64,000 bases of DNA. It comes from VRUE01 sp963770315. Lineage in GTDB: Bacteria > Actinomycetota > Thermoleophilia > Solirubrobacterales > 70-9. The notes beneath the pieces were generated by a model, which searched no databases, had not been told where the DNA came from, and saw nothing but the letters and a program-made list of their open reading frames with translations. Below, in pieces: positions 17,964-29,615 of this stretch. Each line of letters opens with the position of its first letter. Position 1 is the stretch's first letter. The translations under genes and the position numbers were made by a program. The stretch is taken from positions 2,108,001 to 2,172,000 of the forward strand of contig CAVYPC010000002.1 of assembly GCA_963770315.1 (NCBI GenBank), in the 5' to 3' direction.

Positions 17964-18572
17964 ATGGCACGACGCTCGCTGAAGCCACAGCTCAACCAGA
18001 TTCGCGCATGGGTGCGGCAGGGCCGCACCGACGCCTGGATCGCCCACCAGCTCGAAGTCTCCGCTTCGGAGCTGCGCGAGTTCCGCAAGCAGCACGACCT
18101 CAATCCCGACAGCGAGGACAGCGGCGCGACGGAGGTAGATCTCCGCGACGAGATCGAGGCCGAGGTCGAGGCGGCAACTGCCGAAGAGGCAGCCGAGGAG
18201 GAGGAAGAGGAAGAGCAGCCCGACGAGGACGAGGACGAGGCGGAAGAGAAACCCGCTCGCAAAGAGCGCAAATCGCAGGGCGACGACGAGGAGACGGGCG
18301 CCGCGCGCCCCCGGCGCAGGCGTCGCCGCGGCAGGCGGGGCGGGCGTGGCCGGCGCAAAGAGCTCGAGGCGACCTTCGATCACGGCGAGCGGGACGGCTA
18401 CGGCCTCTGGCTCGACGCGGCGGTCAAGGACAATCCCGTATACGCCGAGCACTGGGCCGGCAAGCGGGAGGTCACGGTCCGCATCGACGCCGACCAGATC
18501 GTCATCCGGCGCGCCGGCGAGAGCGGCCCGAGCAGCGATGACGGTGAAGGCTCAGACGAGTCAGACGAGTAG
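17964..18572 (+). CDS. Unknown nucleic-acid-binding protein with acidic and Arg-rich segments
   Basis: 202 residues in three parts. The N-terminus (1-50) contains a likely helix-turn-helix (IRAWVRQGRTDAWIAHQLEVS). The middle (about 55-110) is a long Glu/Asp run, followed by an Arg/Gly stretch (RRRRRRGRRGGRGRR). The C-terminal 60 residues form a compact domain (FDHGERDGYGLWLDAAVKD, then WAGKREVTVRIDADQIVIRR). The charge blocks suggest RNA or DNA binding or condensation. Family not recognised. Its TAG is the first base region of the hairpin element at 18572. Confidence 0.7.
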   Translation: MARRSLKPQLNQIRAWVRQGRTDAWIAHQLEVSASELREFRKQHDLNPDSEDSGATEVDLRDEIEAEVEAATAEEAAEEEEEEEQPDEDEDEAEEKPARKERKSQGDDEETGAARPRRRRRRGRRGGRGRRKELEATFDHGERDGYGLWLDAAVKDNPVYAEHWAGKREVTVRIDADQIVIRRAGESGPSSDDGEGSDESDE

Positions 18573-18676
18573 CGACTGCCCGTCTGACCGGCGCATAGCG
18601 GCGTCCTCGGTCGCTCGCGTGCAGAGCACGCCACGCTCCCTGCGTCCTTGCTCTGCTTGGTCAGACGGGCAGTCGC
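18572..18676. repeat. Hairpin element E8 (core C)
   Basis: Arms of 18 bp are perfect inverted copies (18572-18589 and 18659-18676) around a 69-nt core holding GCGGCGTCCTCGGTCG and CTCCCTGCGTCCTTG. The right arm carries the last five codons and TGA of the minus-strand gene (RLPV end). The left arm starts at the stop of the plus gene. Both convergent genes thus end in one hairpin. The core motifs recur at 28168-28242. Confidence 0.85.
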
Positions 18677-18984
18677 CGGCCGCCGGCGAAGTCGGTGGCC
18701 CCACGTAGATAAAGCCAGAAGGCCGCGTCGGCCAGGGAGCGCGCGTCGCCCCCGAGCCCGGGCACGACATCCATCCCGACCTGCAGGCACCAGTCGGTAC
18801 CCCGCCCGTAGAGCTCCGCCAGCTCCGCCGCCGAGAAGGTCGGGCCGATCCGCCGCCGCAGCTCGTCCTGAATCGCGCCAACGACACGGTCCGCCTGGCG
18901 CCGCTCCCGCGGATCCTCGATCGCGCGCAGGGCGCGCACCCCCTCCTCCCACTGGAAGAGCGCGTTCTCGAGCGGGTAGCTCAT
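18661..18984 (-). CDS. Unknown 107-residue protein
   Basis: Helical protein beginning MSYPLENALFQWEEG, with a Trp/Leu-rich centre (LAELYGRGTDWCLQVGMD) and GDARSLADAAFWLYLRG. No catalytic motif or membrane helix. I do not recognise it. Its 3' end forms one arm of hairpin element E8. Confidence 0.7.
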   Translation of the reverse strand: MSYPLENALFQWEEGVRALRAIEDPRERRQADRVVGAIQDELRRRIGPTFSAAELAELYGRGTDWCLQVGMDVVPGLGGDARSLADAAFWLYLRGATDFAGGRRLPV

Positions 18985-19050
18985 CGGCGACCAGGGTAGC
19001 GCCCCGGCCGCGGCGGATTTAGCCCCGCAAAACGCCCCACCCCGCCTGGG

Positions 19051-21462
19051 CTAGGAAGCAGGCTGGTTGGGGATCTCGCGCAGCGGAGCGTTGGCCGGGC
19101 CGCAGGCGTTCGGATCGAGTTGGCCGCGGACCCTCCAGACGGTGACCGGTCCGGAGCGGACGACCGGAGTCACGCTGGGCTCGTCGCGCAGCCAGCCGGC
19201 CTCAGGCGAGCGGACCGGCTTACCGGGTTCGATGAAGTTGAGAAAGGGCGCCGTGACCAGATAGTCGAGATCGGCGGCGTTGACAGCGGTACGGAAGTCA
19301 TGGCAGTCGGGGATCGCGTCGAAGGCTCCATGCGGGCCCTTGACGCCGAGGTAGCGGACGCGGTTGGAGAGGTCGGTGCCGTAGAAGCCGTACTCGAGGA
19401 AGCCGGCGGTGGTGCCGACGAGGCCGATGCGGGCATCGCTGACCCCCCGCGCCCAGCGGTAGGCGGAGTCGAGGTGCATGCCGGGGATGCTCGTTTCGGC
19501 ATCGGCGTTGAGGAAGCGGGCGCGCAGATAGTCGCGCTGCACCGGGTAGCCGATCGCGACGACGGCGATGGCCAGGGCGAGGAAGCCGGCGATGATCGCG
19601 GCTCGCGCCGCGCCGCGACCCCGAGCCAGCAGCAGCGCCGCGGGGACCAGCACCGCCAGCCCGGCGACGAGCCAGGCGAAGAGCCGATCCGGATCGCGCA
19701 GGACGGCGTCGGGGCGATCGCTGACGACCATCACCGCCAGCAGCGAGCCGAGCAGGATCCACTGCCACGTCTGGCCTCTGATCGGGGCCAGGAGACGCGA
19801 GCTCGATACCGGTGCCCGTGGCTCCTCGGCGGCGAAGAGCGGGGCCAGGGGCAGCAGGGTCAAGCCGGCGAGCAGAGCTGGGATCGCGTAGCGGATGTTG
19901 ATCCCGAAGCCAACGGGGGCGCCCTCGGCGCCGGCGGCGCTGAGCGGGGTGAAGGCGTAGGCGAGCATGCCGAAGAGCGCCACGCCGCCGCCCATCCAGC
20001 GCAGGACCCGGCCGCGACCCGCCAGCACAGCCAGCCCGCCGACGATCGCCCCGACGATGACGAGCGGCCAGAGCGCGCCGAAGGCCTGATGCAGTCCGGG
20101 CTCGAAGTAATCGCGCCAGACGCCGGTGTCGGTCGCGTAGTGGACGATGCTGAAGTCGGGTCGGCCCTCCTGCAGCCGCGCGGGGTGCGGCAACGAGATC
20201 GGCCCCAGATGCTCGAGCTGCGGCAGCGGGTTGCCGGAGACGATCAGGTTGCGCAGGTACCAGTAGCCGCCGCCGGCCAGAGCCGCCGCGAACCACCAGC
20301 CGGCAGCGGCCCAGCGACGCCCGGTGGGGGCAAGCACGATCACGGCCAGCGTCAGCGCGGCGGCCATCGCCAGCGCCGTCGACTTCGTTCCGACGGCCAT
20401 ACCGGTTGCAAGCCCCGCGGCCATCAACGGGGCCCCGGTGGGGGTGGCCCGGTCGGGTGCTGGGTTTTTCGCCTTGCGGTCCGCCTCTCTCGCCGAGTGG
20501 TCAGGGCGAAAAACAGGACGCCGCGCCCGACCGGGCCACCCCCACCGGCGCGTCAAGTGCGCTCCCCAGTCGGCGTTGATGAGGATCGCGATCGCAGCCA
20601 AAAGCAGGGCGGCTGCCATGAGGTCGTTCTTTGCAGCCCCGGGCTCGCGTACGACGAGCGTGTGGCACTCGAGGATGACCCCGGCAGCTACCACCGTCAG
20701 CGGGCCACGGCCGTAGGGCCTGCCGATACACCAAGCTGAAAGAAAGGCGAGAGCCAGCCAGCCGAAGTTCAGAAATAGCGACAGCGTGTCGCGGTGGATG
20801 AGCAGGATCCCATCCGCATGCAGAAGCTCCCCGTTCTGCGGATAGAACCAATTCGTGAAAACCGTCTCGGTGTAGTGCAGCCCGGTCACCGAGTGACTCT
20901 GAGCCATATCGACCGCAAACGGCAGGTGGTACCAGAGCGAATCGAAGTTGAAGATGCCCCGGTCCAGCGCGTCCTTGGTCGTCAGCCCCCAATGGGCAAA
21001 CACCAGCGCAACTACGGCGACCGCGACGAGTTGGAGAAACCACGCCTGGCTGCCGGCTTCGTCCGTCGGCCCTGAGAGGGAAGCAGGGGTGGCCTGGTCG
21101 GGCGCGGCGTCCTGTTTTTCGCCCGGACAACTTGGCGAGAGAGGCGAGCCGCCCGGCGAAAAACCCAGCACCCGACCGGGCCGCCCCTGCCTCCCCCCAG
21201 CCCCGAGGGCCAAAGCGATCCCGCCCGCCAGCACCACGGACGCAGCGACCAGGACCCCGGCATAGAGGAGATGGACAACGCCGAGAAGCTCTGAGATCCA
21301 GATCAGCAGGGCGACACCGAGAATCGCCTCGACCAGGTGCCCTGGGGCGCCCTCCCAGTCGGGCATGAGCCGGCTTCGCAGGCAAATCGCCGAGAACCCC
21401 AGCGAGAGGATCAGAATTGCCAGCAGAACGGCGCTGAGGACGTAGGAGCCGGCGCTAACCAC
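19051..21462 (-). CDS. GT39-like polytopic membrane glycosyltransferase with two hairpin inserts
   Basis: 803 residues from GTG 21462, with about 12-13 membrane helices. The first extracellular loop carries FNFDSLWYHLPFAVDM, an acidic-aromatic motif like that of lipid-phosphosugar-dependent GT-C enzymes, so a sugar transfer at the outer membrane face is likely. The soluble C-terminus (about 670-803) has GFLEYGFYGTDLSNRVRYLGV and is typical of this group. Two hydrophilic inserts at residues 91-127 and 305-343 are encoded by hairpin elements E2 and E1. They interrupt otherwise hydrophobic segments without breaking the frame. It is the last gene after eno-ftsB. Donor and acceptor are unknown. 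Confidence 0.75.
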   Translation of the reverse strand: MVSAGSYVLSAVLLAILILSLGFSAICLRSRLMPDWEGAPGHLVEAILGVALLIWISELLGVVHLLYAGVLVAASVVLAGGIALALGAGGRQGRPGRVLGFSPGGSPLSPSCPGEKQDAAPDQATPASLSGPTDEAGSQAWFLQLVAVAVVALVFAHWGLTTKDALDRGIFNFDSLWYHLPFAVDMAQSHSVTGLHYTETVFTNWFYPQNGELLHADGILLIHRDTLSLFLNFGWLALAFLSAWCIGRPYGRGPLTVVAAGVILECHTLVVREPGAAKNDLMAAALLLAAIAILINADWGAHLTRRWGWPGRARRPVFRPDHSAREADRKAKNPAPDRATPTGAPLMAAGLATGMAVGTKSTALAMAAALTLAVIVLAPTGRRWAAAGWWFAAALAGGGYWYLRNLIVSGNPLPQLEHLGPISLPHPARLQEGRPDFSIVHYATDTGVWRDYFEPGLHQAFGALWPLVIVGAIVGGLAVLAGRGRVLRWMGGGVALFGMLAYAFTPLSAAGAEGAPVGFGINIRYAIPALLAGLTLLPLAPLFAAEEPRAPVSSSRLLAPIRGQTWQWILLGSLLAVMVVSDRPDAVLRDPDRLFAWLVAGLAVLVPAALLLARGRGAARAAIIAGFLALAIAVVAIGYPVQRDYLRARFLNADAETSIPGMHLDSAYRWARGVSDARIGLVGTTAGFLEYGFYGTDLSNRVRYLGVKGPHGAFDAIPDCHDFRTAVNAADLDYLVTAPFLNFIEPGKPVRSPEAGWLRDEPSVTPVVRSGPVTVWRVRGQLDPNACGPANAPLREIPNQPAS
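20435..20548. repeat. Hairpin element E1 (core A) inside a coding region
   Basis: Perfect 23-bp arms (20435-20457, 20526-20548) enclose a 68-nt core with TGCTGGGTTTTTCGCC at one end and GGCGAAAAACAGGACGCCGCG near the other. The reverse complement of this core matches the E2 core at 61 of 68 positions with no gaps. It encodes residues 305-343 of the membrane protein in frame (114 bp, 38 codons). Confidence 0.9.
21083..21190. repeat. Hairpin element E2 (core A, opposite orientation) inside a coding region
   Basis: 20-bp arms (21083-21102, 21171-21190) differ at two positions, both allowing G-U pairing. The core is 68 nt. The arms share GGGGTGGCC and GGTCGGG with E1, so one of the two may have been copied from the other. 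It adds residues 91-127 (108 bp, 36 codons). Confidence 0.9.
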
Positions 21463-21486
21463 CGGTACCCCCGGGCGGCCCGGGCG

Positions 21487-21858
21487 TCAGCCGCCCAGGC
21501 CGTGGACGACGATCGGCGTCTCGCCTTCGGCGACCATTCCCTGCGCTCGCGCTTTGCGGCTGACGACGATCGGATCGTCCGCCGTCTGGATGCGGCTGTG
21601 GAGACGCTTGTTTTCGCGCAGCATCTCGTGGAACTCGGCCTTGGCGGCAGTGGTCGCGGTGTAGGTCTTGACGAAGTCGATCGCCGGGTTGAGATACGAG
21701 TAGAGGACCGCGGCCAGAACGAGGGTCAGCGCGATCCGCCCCACCCGATCCCAGCGGACGCGACTCTCGCCGCGCCTGGCAGCGGGTTTCCGGCGTGCCG
21801 TCGGACGGCGTTTCGGCCTGGAAGCGGTTCTCGTTGCCGGCCGGGCGCGAGCTGCCAT
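21487..21858 (-). CDS. ftsB: FtsB/DivIC-type septum formation protein
   Basis: 123 residues. A very basic cytoplasmic N-terminus (RPKRRPTARRKPAARR) leads to a membrane helix (IALTLVLAAVLYSYL), then a coiled-coil segment (AKAEFHEMLRENKRLHSRI) and an extracytoplasmic end with RKARAQGMVAEGE, matching the (A/Y)R-x-xxG-MV-xxGE pattern of the family. FtsB bridges FtsL and FtsQ in the divisome. Its place downstream of eno is conserved in many bacteria. The gap to eno is filled by an inverted repeat (21897-22064). Confidence 0.85.
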   Translation of the reverse strand: MAARARPATRTASRPKRRPTARRKPAARRGESRVRWDRVGRIALTLVLAAVLYSYLNPAIDFVKTYTATTAAKAEFHEMLRENKRLHSRIQTADDPIVVSRKARAQGMVAEGETPIVVHGLGG

Positions 21859-21896
21859 ACCCGGTCCTACGCGGCCGAGCGCCGCATTCCTGCATC

Positions 21897-22064
21897 AGGG
21901 CCTGTCCCGGCGGGGGGCGTGCCCCTGGGACGGTTCAGGACCAAGCGGGGCGGTCACGGCGTGGATTCCGCATGGCAGCGCCATGTGGGATACGCGACGG
22001 GGCCGCAACCGCGCCGTGTCCTGGGCCGTATCCAGGGGTGCGATCACCTGTCGGGACAGGCCCT
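21897..22064. repeat. Long inverted-repeat structure E10 between eno and ftsB
   Basis: Perfect 13-bp outer arms (AGGGCCTGTCCCG at 21897-21909 and its complement at 22052-22064) enclose 142 nt that folds back imperfectly, including CATGGCAGCGCCATG. The right arm abuts the eno TGA. It may attenuate transcription from eno into ftsB. The core does not obviously match families A-C. Confidence 0.65.
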
Positions 22065-23359
22065 CAGCCCACGCGCTGGACGAATGCCTGCAGGCCAGGA
22101 AACCGTGCCTTGTCACCCAACTCTTCCTCGATCCGCAGCAACCGGTTGTACTTGGCCACCCGGTCCGAGCGTGAAGGGGCGCCGGTCTTGATCTGGCCGG
22201 CGCCGGTGGCGACGGCGAGGTCGGCGATCGTGGTGTCCTCGGTCTCGCCCGAGCGATGCGAGATGACCGCCGTGTAGCCGGCATCGCGGGCGATCCGAAT
22301 CGCCTCCAGCGTCTCGCTCAGGGTGCCGATCTGGTTGACCTTGACCAGGAGCGAGTTGCCGACTCCCAGCTCGATCCCGCGCCGCAGCCGCTCCGGGTTG
22401 GTTACGAAGAGGTCGTCGCCGACCAGCTGCACCCGCTCGCCCAAGCGCTCGGTCAGCAGCTTCCAGCCGTCCCAGTCCTCCTCGTCCATGCCGTCCTCGA
22501 TCGAGAGGATCGGGTAGCGCGAGCAGGCGTCCTCCCAGTAGGCCGCCATCTCCGCCGGCGAGAGCGTGCGGCCCTCGTGCTCGAGCACATACGCGCCCCC
22601 CTCGAAGACCTCGCTGGTGGCCGGGTCGAGGGCGATGAAGACATCGGAGCCGGGCTCATACCCTGCCGCCTCGACCCCGGCCAGGACCGCCTGCAGCGCC
22701 GCCTCGTTGGAATCGAGATCGGGCGCGAAGCCACCCTCGTCGCCACCGGCGGTCGAGAGGCCCTTCGCCGCGAGGCTCTTCTTCAGCGCGTGGAAGACCT
22801 CGGCGCCGACCCGCAGGCACTCGGCGAAGCTGGCCGCACCTGCCGGCACCACCATGAACTCCTGGAAGTCGACCGAGTTGTCGGCATGGGCGCCGCCGTT
22901 GAGGACGTTCATCATCGGCACCGGCAAGAGGCTCGGCTCGCCGCCCCCGTAGAGCTCCGCCAGATAGCGGTAGAGGGGCTGCTGGGAGTCGAGCGCCGCG
23001 GCCTTGGCCGCCGCCAGCGAGACGCCGAGGATCGCGTTGGCGCCGAGCCTGCCCTTGTTCGGCGTCCCGTCGAGCTCGATCATCGTCTCGTCGAGGGCGC
23101 CCTGCTCGGCGGCCCGCGCACCGCGCAGCGCGGCGGCGATCTCACCGTTGACGTTGCCCACCGCCCGCGAGACGCCCTTGCCCGCCCAGCGCTCGCCCCC
23201 GTCGCGCAGCTCGACCGCCTCAAACTCGCCGGTAGAGGCGCCCGAGGGAACCGCGGCGCGCCCGCTCGCTCCAGAGTCGAGCGTCACCTCGACCTCGACC
23301 GTGGGATTGCCGCGCGAGTCGAGGATCTGGCGCGCGTGGATGGATGCGATGGCGCTCAT
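22064..23359 (-). CDS. eno: Enolase
   Basis: 431 residues, normal length. ARQILDSRGNPTVEVEV and the flexible loop PSGASTGEFEA at the N-terminus, GGAHADNSVDFQEFMVVP, then SIEDGMDEEDW, QLVGDDLFVTN, VNQIGTLSETLEA and SHRSGETEDTTIADLAVA are all present. These carry the magnesium ligands and catalytic Lys/Glu. It interconverts 2-phosphoglycerate and phosphoenolpyruvate. It lies in the order mfd, ppiase, eno, ftsB. Confidence 0.98.
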   Translation of the reverse strand: MSAIASIHARQILDSRGNPTVEVEVTLDSGASGRAAVPSGASTGEFEAVELRDGGERWAGKGVSRAVGNVNGEIAAALRGARAAEQGALDETMIELDGTPNKGRLGANAILGVSLAAAKAAALDSQQPLYRYLAELYGGGEPSLLPVPMMNVLNGGAHADNSVDFQEFMVVPAGAASFAECLRVGAEVFHALKKSLAAKGLSTAGGDEGGFAPDLDSNEAALQAVLAGVEAAGYEPGSDVFIALDPATSEVFEGGAYVLEHEGRTLSPAEMAAYWEDACSRYPILSIEDGMDEEDWDGWKLLTERLGERVQLVGDDLFVTNPERLRRGIELGVGNSLLVKVNQIGTLSETLEAIRIARDAGYTAVISHRSGETEDTTIADLAVATGAGQIKTGAPSRSDRVAKYNRLLRIEEELGDKARFPGLQAFVQRVG

Positions 23360-23400
23360 CGGCGCGCCAGTCTATCGACGGCCGTGGCGGCCCAGCCGAG

Positions 23401-24758
23401 CTATTCGGAGGGCGCTTCTTCAGGCGCGGCTTCTTCGGCCCCCGGCGGAATTGCGCCTTCGGGCAGGCCGGTGGCGCCTTCGGCGGCTTTTGCCGCTTCG
23501 CCTTCGGGGTGCGGGCGCTGCGCCAGCGGTTTGCCCCTCGGTTCCAGCGGAGTGACGGTGCCGGGCAGGGCGGGAACCAGCTGGAACACGGGGGCCGGGC
23601 AGGCTTCCGGCAGCCCGCCTTTCGGGCTCGCTTCGTAGCAAGCCTGCGGCGCCGTGGAAGGGTGCCCGTCGGAGCTGAAGTTGCCACAGCGTTCGGTCAA
23701 ATACCCCGAGGCGCAGAAGGTGCGCTGTGCCCACACGGTGCTGAAATCCGAGGTGAAGTCAGTGAAGTATTCCTGTTCGGCCCGCTGGGCCAGCGTGCTC
23801 TGGATCTGGCTTTCGACCGTTTTCAGTTCCTGCACGCTTTCGGGCGTCGAGTTCTCGACCTCGAAGACGGTGTAGCCGCGCTGAGCTTTGATCGGCCCTT
23901 CGACCTGGCCTTCTGGAGTGCTGAAGATCGCCTTGTTGAGCGGTTCTTCGATCGTGCCTTCCTGCACCCCTCTCTGCAAGCCGCCGCTTTCTTTCGTGCT
24001 CGGGTCTTCCGAGTACTTCTTGGCGACCGCCGCCCAGTTCTTAGCCGTGTCGTCCTTGCCCAGCGCATCGCGCGCTTCTTCTGCCTTCCTGCGATCTTTG
24101 TTGACGATCAGGCGCACGTCGCGGGTCGGTTTCTGCGTGAACTGGGTGTCCTTCGCGGCTTCGTAGTAGCTCTCGACTTCGCTCTGGCTCGGGGTGGGGG
24201 CATTTTCTTTGAGCTGTTCCTGGAGCGCTTTGGTGAGTACCTGCAGCTTCACTTTTTCGTTGACGTCGGCGGGCGTGTAGTGCGATTCCTTGAGGAATTT
24301 TTCGAATTCGGCTTCCGATTTGAAGCTTTCTTTCTTGACTTTCTTCAGTTCTTCGGCGACTTCCTGTTCGGTCGCTTCGATTCCCCATTCGGCGGCCAAC
24401 CCCTGAACCCAGATCGATTCAAGCAGCGTGTTCAGCGTCCCTTCTTTCAGTTCGTCGTATTTGGAGTCGCCGGGTTTCGGGGCTTTTTTCGCACCACCCT
24501 GCGCGGCCGTCAGCTCGAGCGCATGCTCGAACCTGGCTTCGGTTACGTTGCCGACGTCGCCGGGCGCATCCTCGACTAGGACCACGCTGCCGGAAGGAAT
24601 GCTCGGATCGCCGACCCCATCGGCGATCGCGACCCAGGCGAAGAGAACGACGAAGGCGACGCCGAAGATCAGCAGCCCGAGCCGCCGAGTGGCCGCAGGC
24701 CCACTCGCAGCGCCATTCCCGCCTTTGCCCAACGTGCGTCTCCTACCCTGATCAGGAC

Positions 24759-24762
<4 letters not shown>
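23401..24762 (-). CDS. Membrane-anchored parvulin-type peptidyl-prolyl isomerase (SurA/PrsA-like)
   Basis: 453 residues from GTG 24762, which overlaps the mfd TGA (GTGA). A signal anchor (LLIFGVAFVVLFAWVAI) is followed by a SurA N-type helical chaperone domain with Lys/Glu-rich helices (ATEQEVAEELKKVKKESF). A parvulin domain begins RDVRLIVNKDRRKAEE and includes AKKYSEDPSTKESGGLQ and GPIKAQRGYTVFEV. The tail has four Cys (TFCASGYLTERCGNF, QACYEA, EACPAP) and a Pro/Glu-rich end. It folds exported proteins outside the membrane. Codon third positions are visibly richer in A/T (GAA, AAG, TTC runs) than in neighbours. Confidence 0.88.
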
Positions 24763-28145
<3,383 letters not shown>

Positions 28146-28155
28146 CTGGCGGCCC

Positions 28156-28254
28156 CTGAGCTTGTCATGCGGCGTCCTCGGTCGGCGTCTGCGGGTCACG
28201 CACGATTGTGCGCTCCCCTTGTCTTCTCCCTGCGTCCTTGCCTGACAAGCTCAG
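28156..28254. repeat. Hairpin element E9 (core C) upstream of mfd
   Basis: Perfect 12-bp arms CTGAGCTTGTCA (28156-28167) and complement (28243-28254) enclose a 75-nt core sharing TGCGGCGTCCTCGGTCG and TCTCCCTGCGTCCTTGC with E8. It occupies the space between the mfd start and the divergent gene at 28293, where promoters for both would lie. Confidence 0.8.
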
Positions 28255-28292
28255 TACCGCGCCAGAAGAGCCTCCGAGTTACGCTCTCGCAG

Positions 28293-28820
28293 ATGCGATT
28301 GCGCCGTCCCTTCGCCGCCGGCTCGACCCTCGGGCTCCTTGCCCACAATGCCTTTGAGACCCGCGCCGGGGTTGGGCTGGTCTTCGAGCCACAGCTGGGA
28401 CGCCGCGGGTCATATGCGCTCTGGGGCGGGCTCATCCCGCTCGGACTCCTGGCCGCCTCGCGCGGGGGGAGGTGGGCGGAGCGCCTCACCGCCTTCAACG
28501 CCGGAATCGGCGTCGCCGGCGTCGCCGTCCACTTCAAGGCCTGGCCGTGGTCGCTGCATGGCGGTCTGCCGATGCTCGACGAAGCCGAGGGCCTGCGTGA
28601 GGACCAGCTCCCCGCCTACAACGCCGTCCTCTGGGCCTGGGGGATCTCCAGCGCCCTCAGCCTGCTGACCGAGTCGAGCCGCCGCTCGCGCCCGTTTGCG
28701 CTGGCCGGCCTGCTCAACTTCCCGATCCTGCTCGCCTCGGCTCGCCATCACTTCCGCTGGGCGCGCGAGCAGGCGAAGCTCGATCCCGAGCGCTGGAGCG
28801 CGGCGCTGCTGGAGGACTAG
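28293..28820 (+). CDS. Unknown membrane protein, 175 residues
   Basis: Four hydrophobic segments are separated by short loops: SYALWGGLIPLGLLAA, AGIGVAGVAVHFKAW, AVLWAWGISSALSLL and ALAGLLNFPILLASA. The C-terminus is charged (RWAREQAKLDPERW). I do not recognise the family. ATG 28293 was chosen over the longer frame because upstream codons fall inside the hairpin element. It ends 3 bp before the deacetylase GTG, so the two are probably co-transcribed. Confidence 0.7.
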   Translation: MRLRRPFAAGSTLGLLAHNAFETRAGVGLVFEPQLGRRGSYALWGGLIPLGLLAASRGGRWAERLTAFNAGIGVAGVAVHFKAWPWSLHGGLPMLDEAEGLREDQLPAYNAVLWAWGISSALSLLTESSRRSRPFALAGLLNFPILLASARHHFRWAREQAKLDPERWSAALLED

Positions 28821-28823
28821 CGG

Positions 28824-29612
28824 GTGAGCGAGTGGCCGGGGGGCGTCCGCGGCGCGCTCAGCCTCAGCTTCGACAACCTCGGCGTCGACGAGGGCTCGAG
28901 CGCGGCCCAAGCGTTACCGGACTTGCTCAAGCGGCTCGGCGAGCAAGAGCTGGCGGCGACCTTCTTCGTCGAGGGCGTCAACGCGGAGCTCGATCCCGGG
29001 GCACTGCGGGAGATCGGCGCGGCTGGCCACGAGGTCGCCTACCACGCCTGGCGCCATGAGACGTGGGGCGAGCTGACGGCGGCGGAGCAGGCAGAGAACC
29101 TCGCCCGCGGGATCCAGGCGCTGGCAGCGCTGGGGGTCGAGCCGGCCGGCCTGCGCCCGCCAGGCGGCCAGCTCGGACCCGACGGCCTGGAGGTACTGCG
29201 CGAGGCGGGTCTGCGCTACTGCTCTCCCGCCGGAGAGGGTGCGGGAGTCGAGAGCGATGTGGCCCTGCTGCCCTTTCAGTGGCGCCACGTCGACGCCAGC
29301 TGCGTCCTGCCGCCGCTCGGCGCCGTGCGCAAGCAGATGACCGGCTCGCCGGAGCCAATCGACCCGGAAGCCTTCCTCGCCTACTGCAACCGGGAGATCG
29401 AGCGCCTCGAAGAAGAGGGGGGCTTCATCGCCCTCGTCCTCCATCTTCCCTTGATCGACTGGCTCGGCGAGGACAACCTGGCAGCGCTGCTGGCCAAGAT
29501 CGCATCCGCCGGCATCTGGGCCGCACGTTGCGACGAGATCGCGGACCACGTCCTCGCCCGTCCCGGAGCCTTTGAAGACAAGACGACCCTCGACTCGACC
29601 AGCTGGACCTAG
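28824..29612 (+). CDS. Polysaccharide-deacetylase-fold (NodB-like) protein
   Basis: 262 residues from GTG 28824. A NodB barrel: ALSLSFDNLGVDEGS at strand 1, LAATFFVEGVNAE, HEVAYHAWRHETWG with the H-x-x-x-H metal pair, GLRPPGGQLGPDGL (substrate-binding R-P-P-G) and a late LVLHLPLIDW. The usual TFDDG motif reads SFDNLG, so the second, metal-binding Asp is Asn. The enzyme may bind metal differently or act on an unusual N-acyl substrate. There is no signal peptide, so a cytoplasmic substrate is likely. Confidence 0.82.
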   Translation: MSEWPGGVRGALSLSFDNLGVDEGSSAAQALPDLLKRLGEQELAATFFVEGVNAELDPGALREIGAAGHEVAYHAWRHETWGELTAAEQAENLARGIQALAALGVEPAGLRPPGGQLGPDGLEVLREAGLRYCSPAGEGAGVESDVALLPFQWRHVDASCVLPPLGAVRKQMTGSPEPIDPEAFLAYCNREIERLEEEGGFIALVLHLPLIDWLGEDNLAALLAKIASAGIWAARCDEIADHVLARPGAFEDKTTLDSTSWT

Positions 29613-29615
29613 GTC

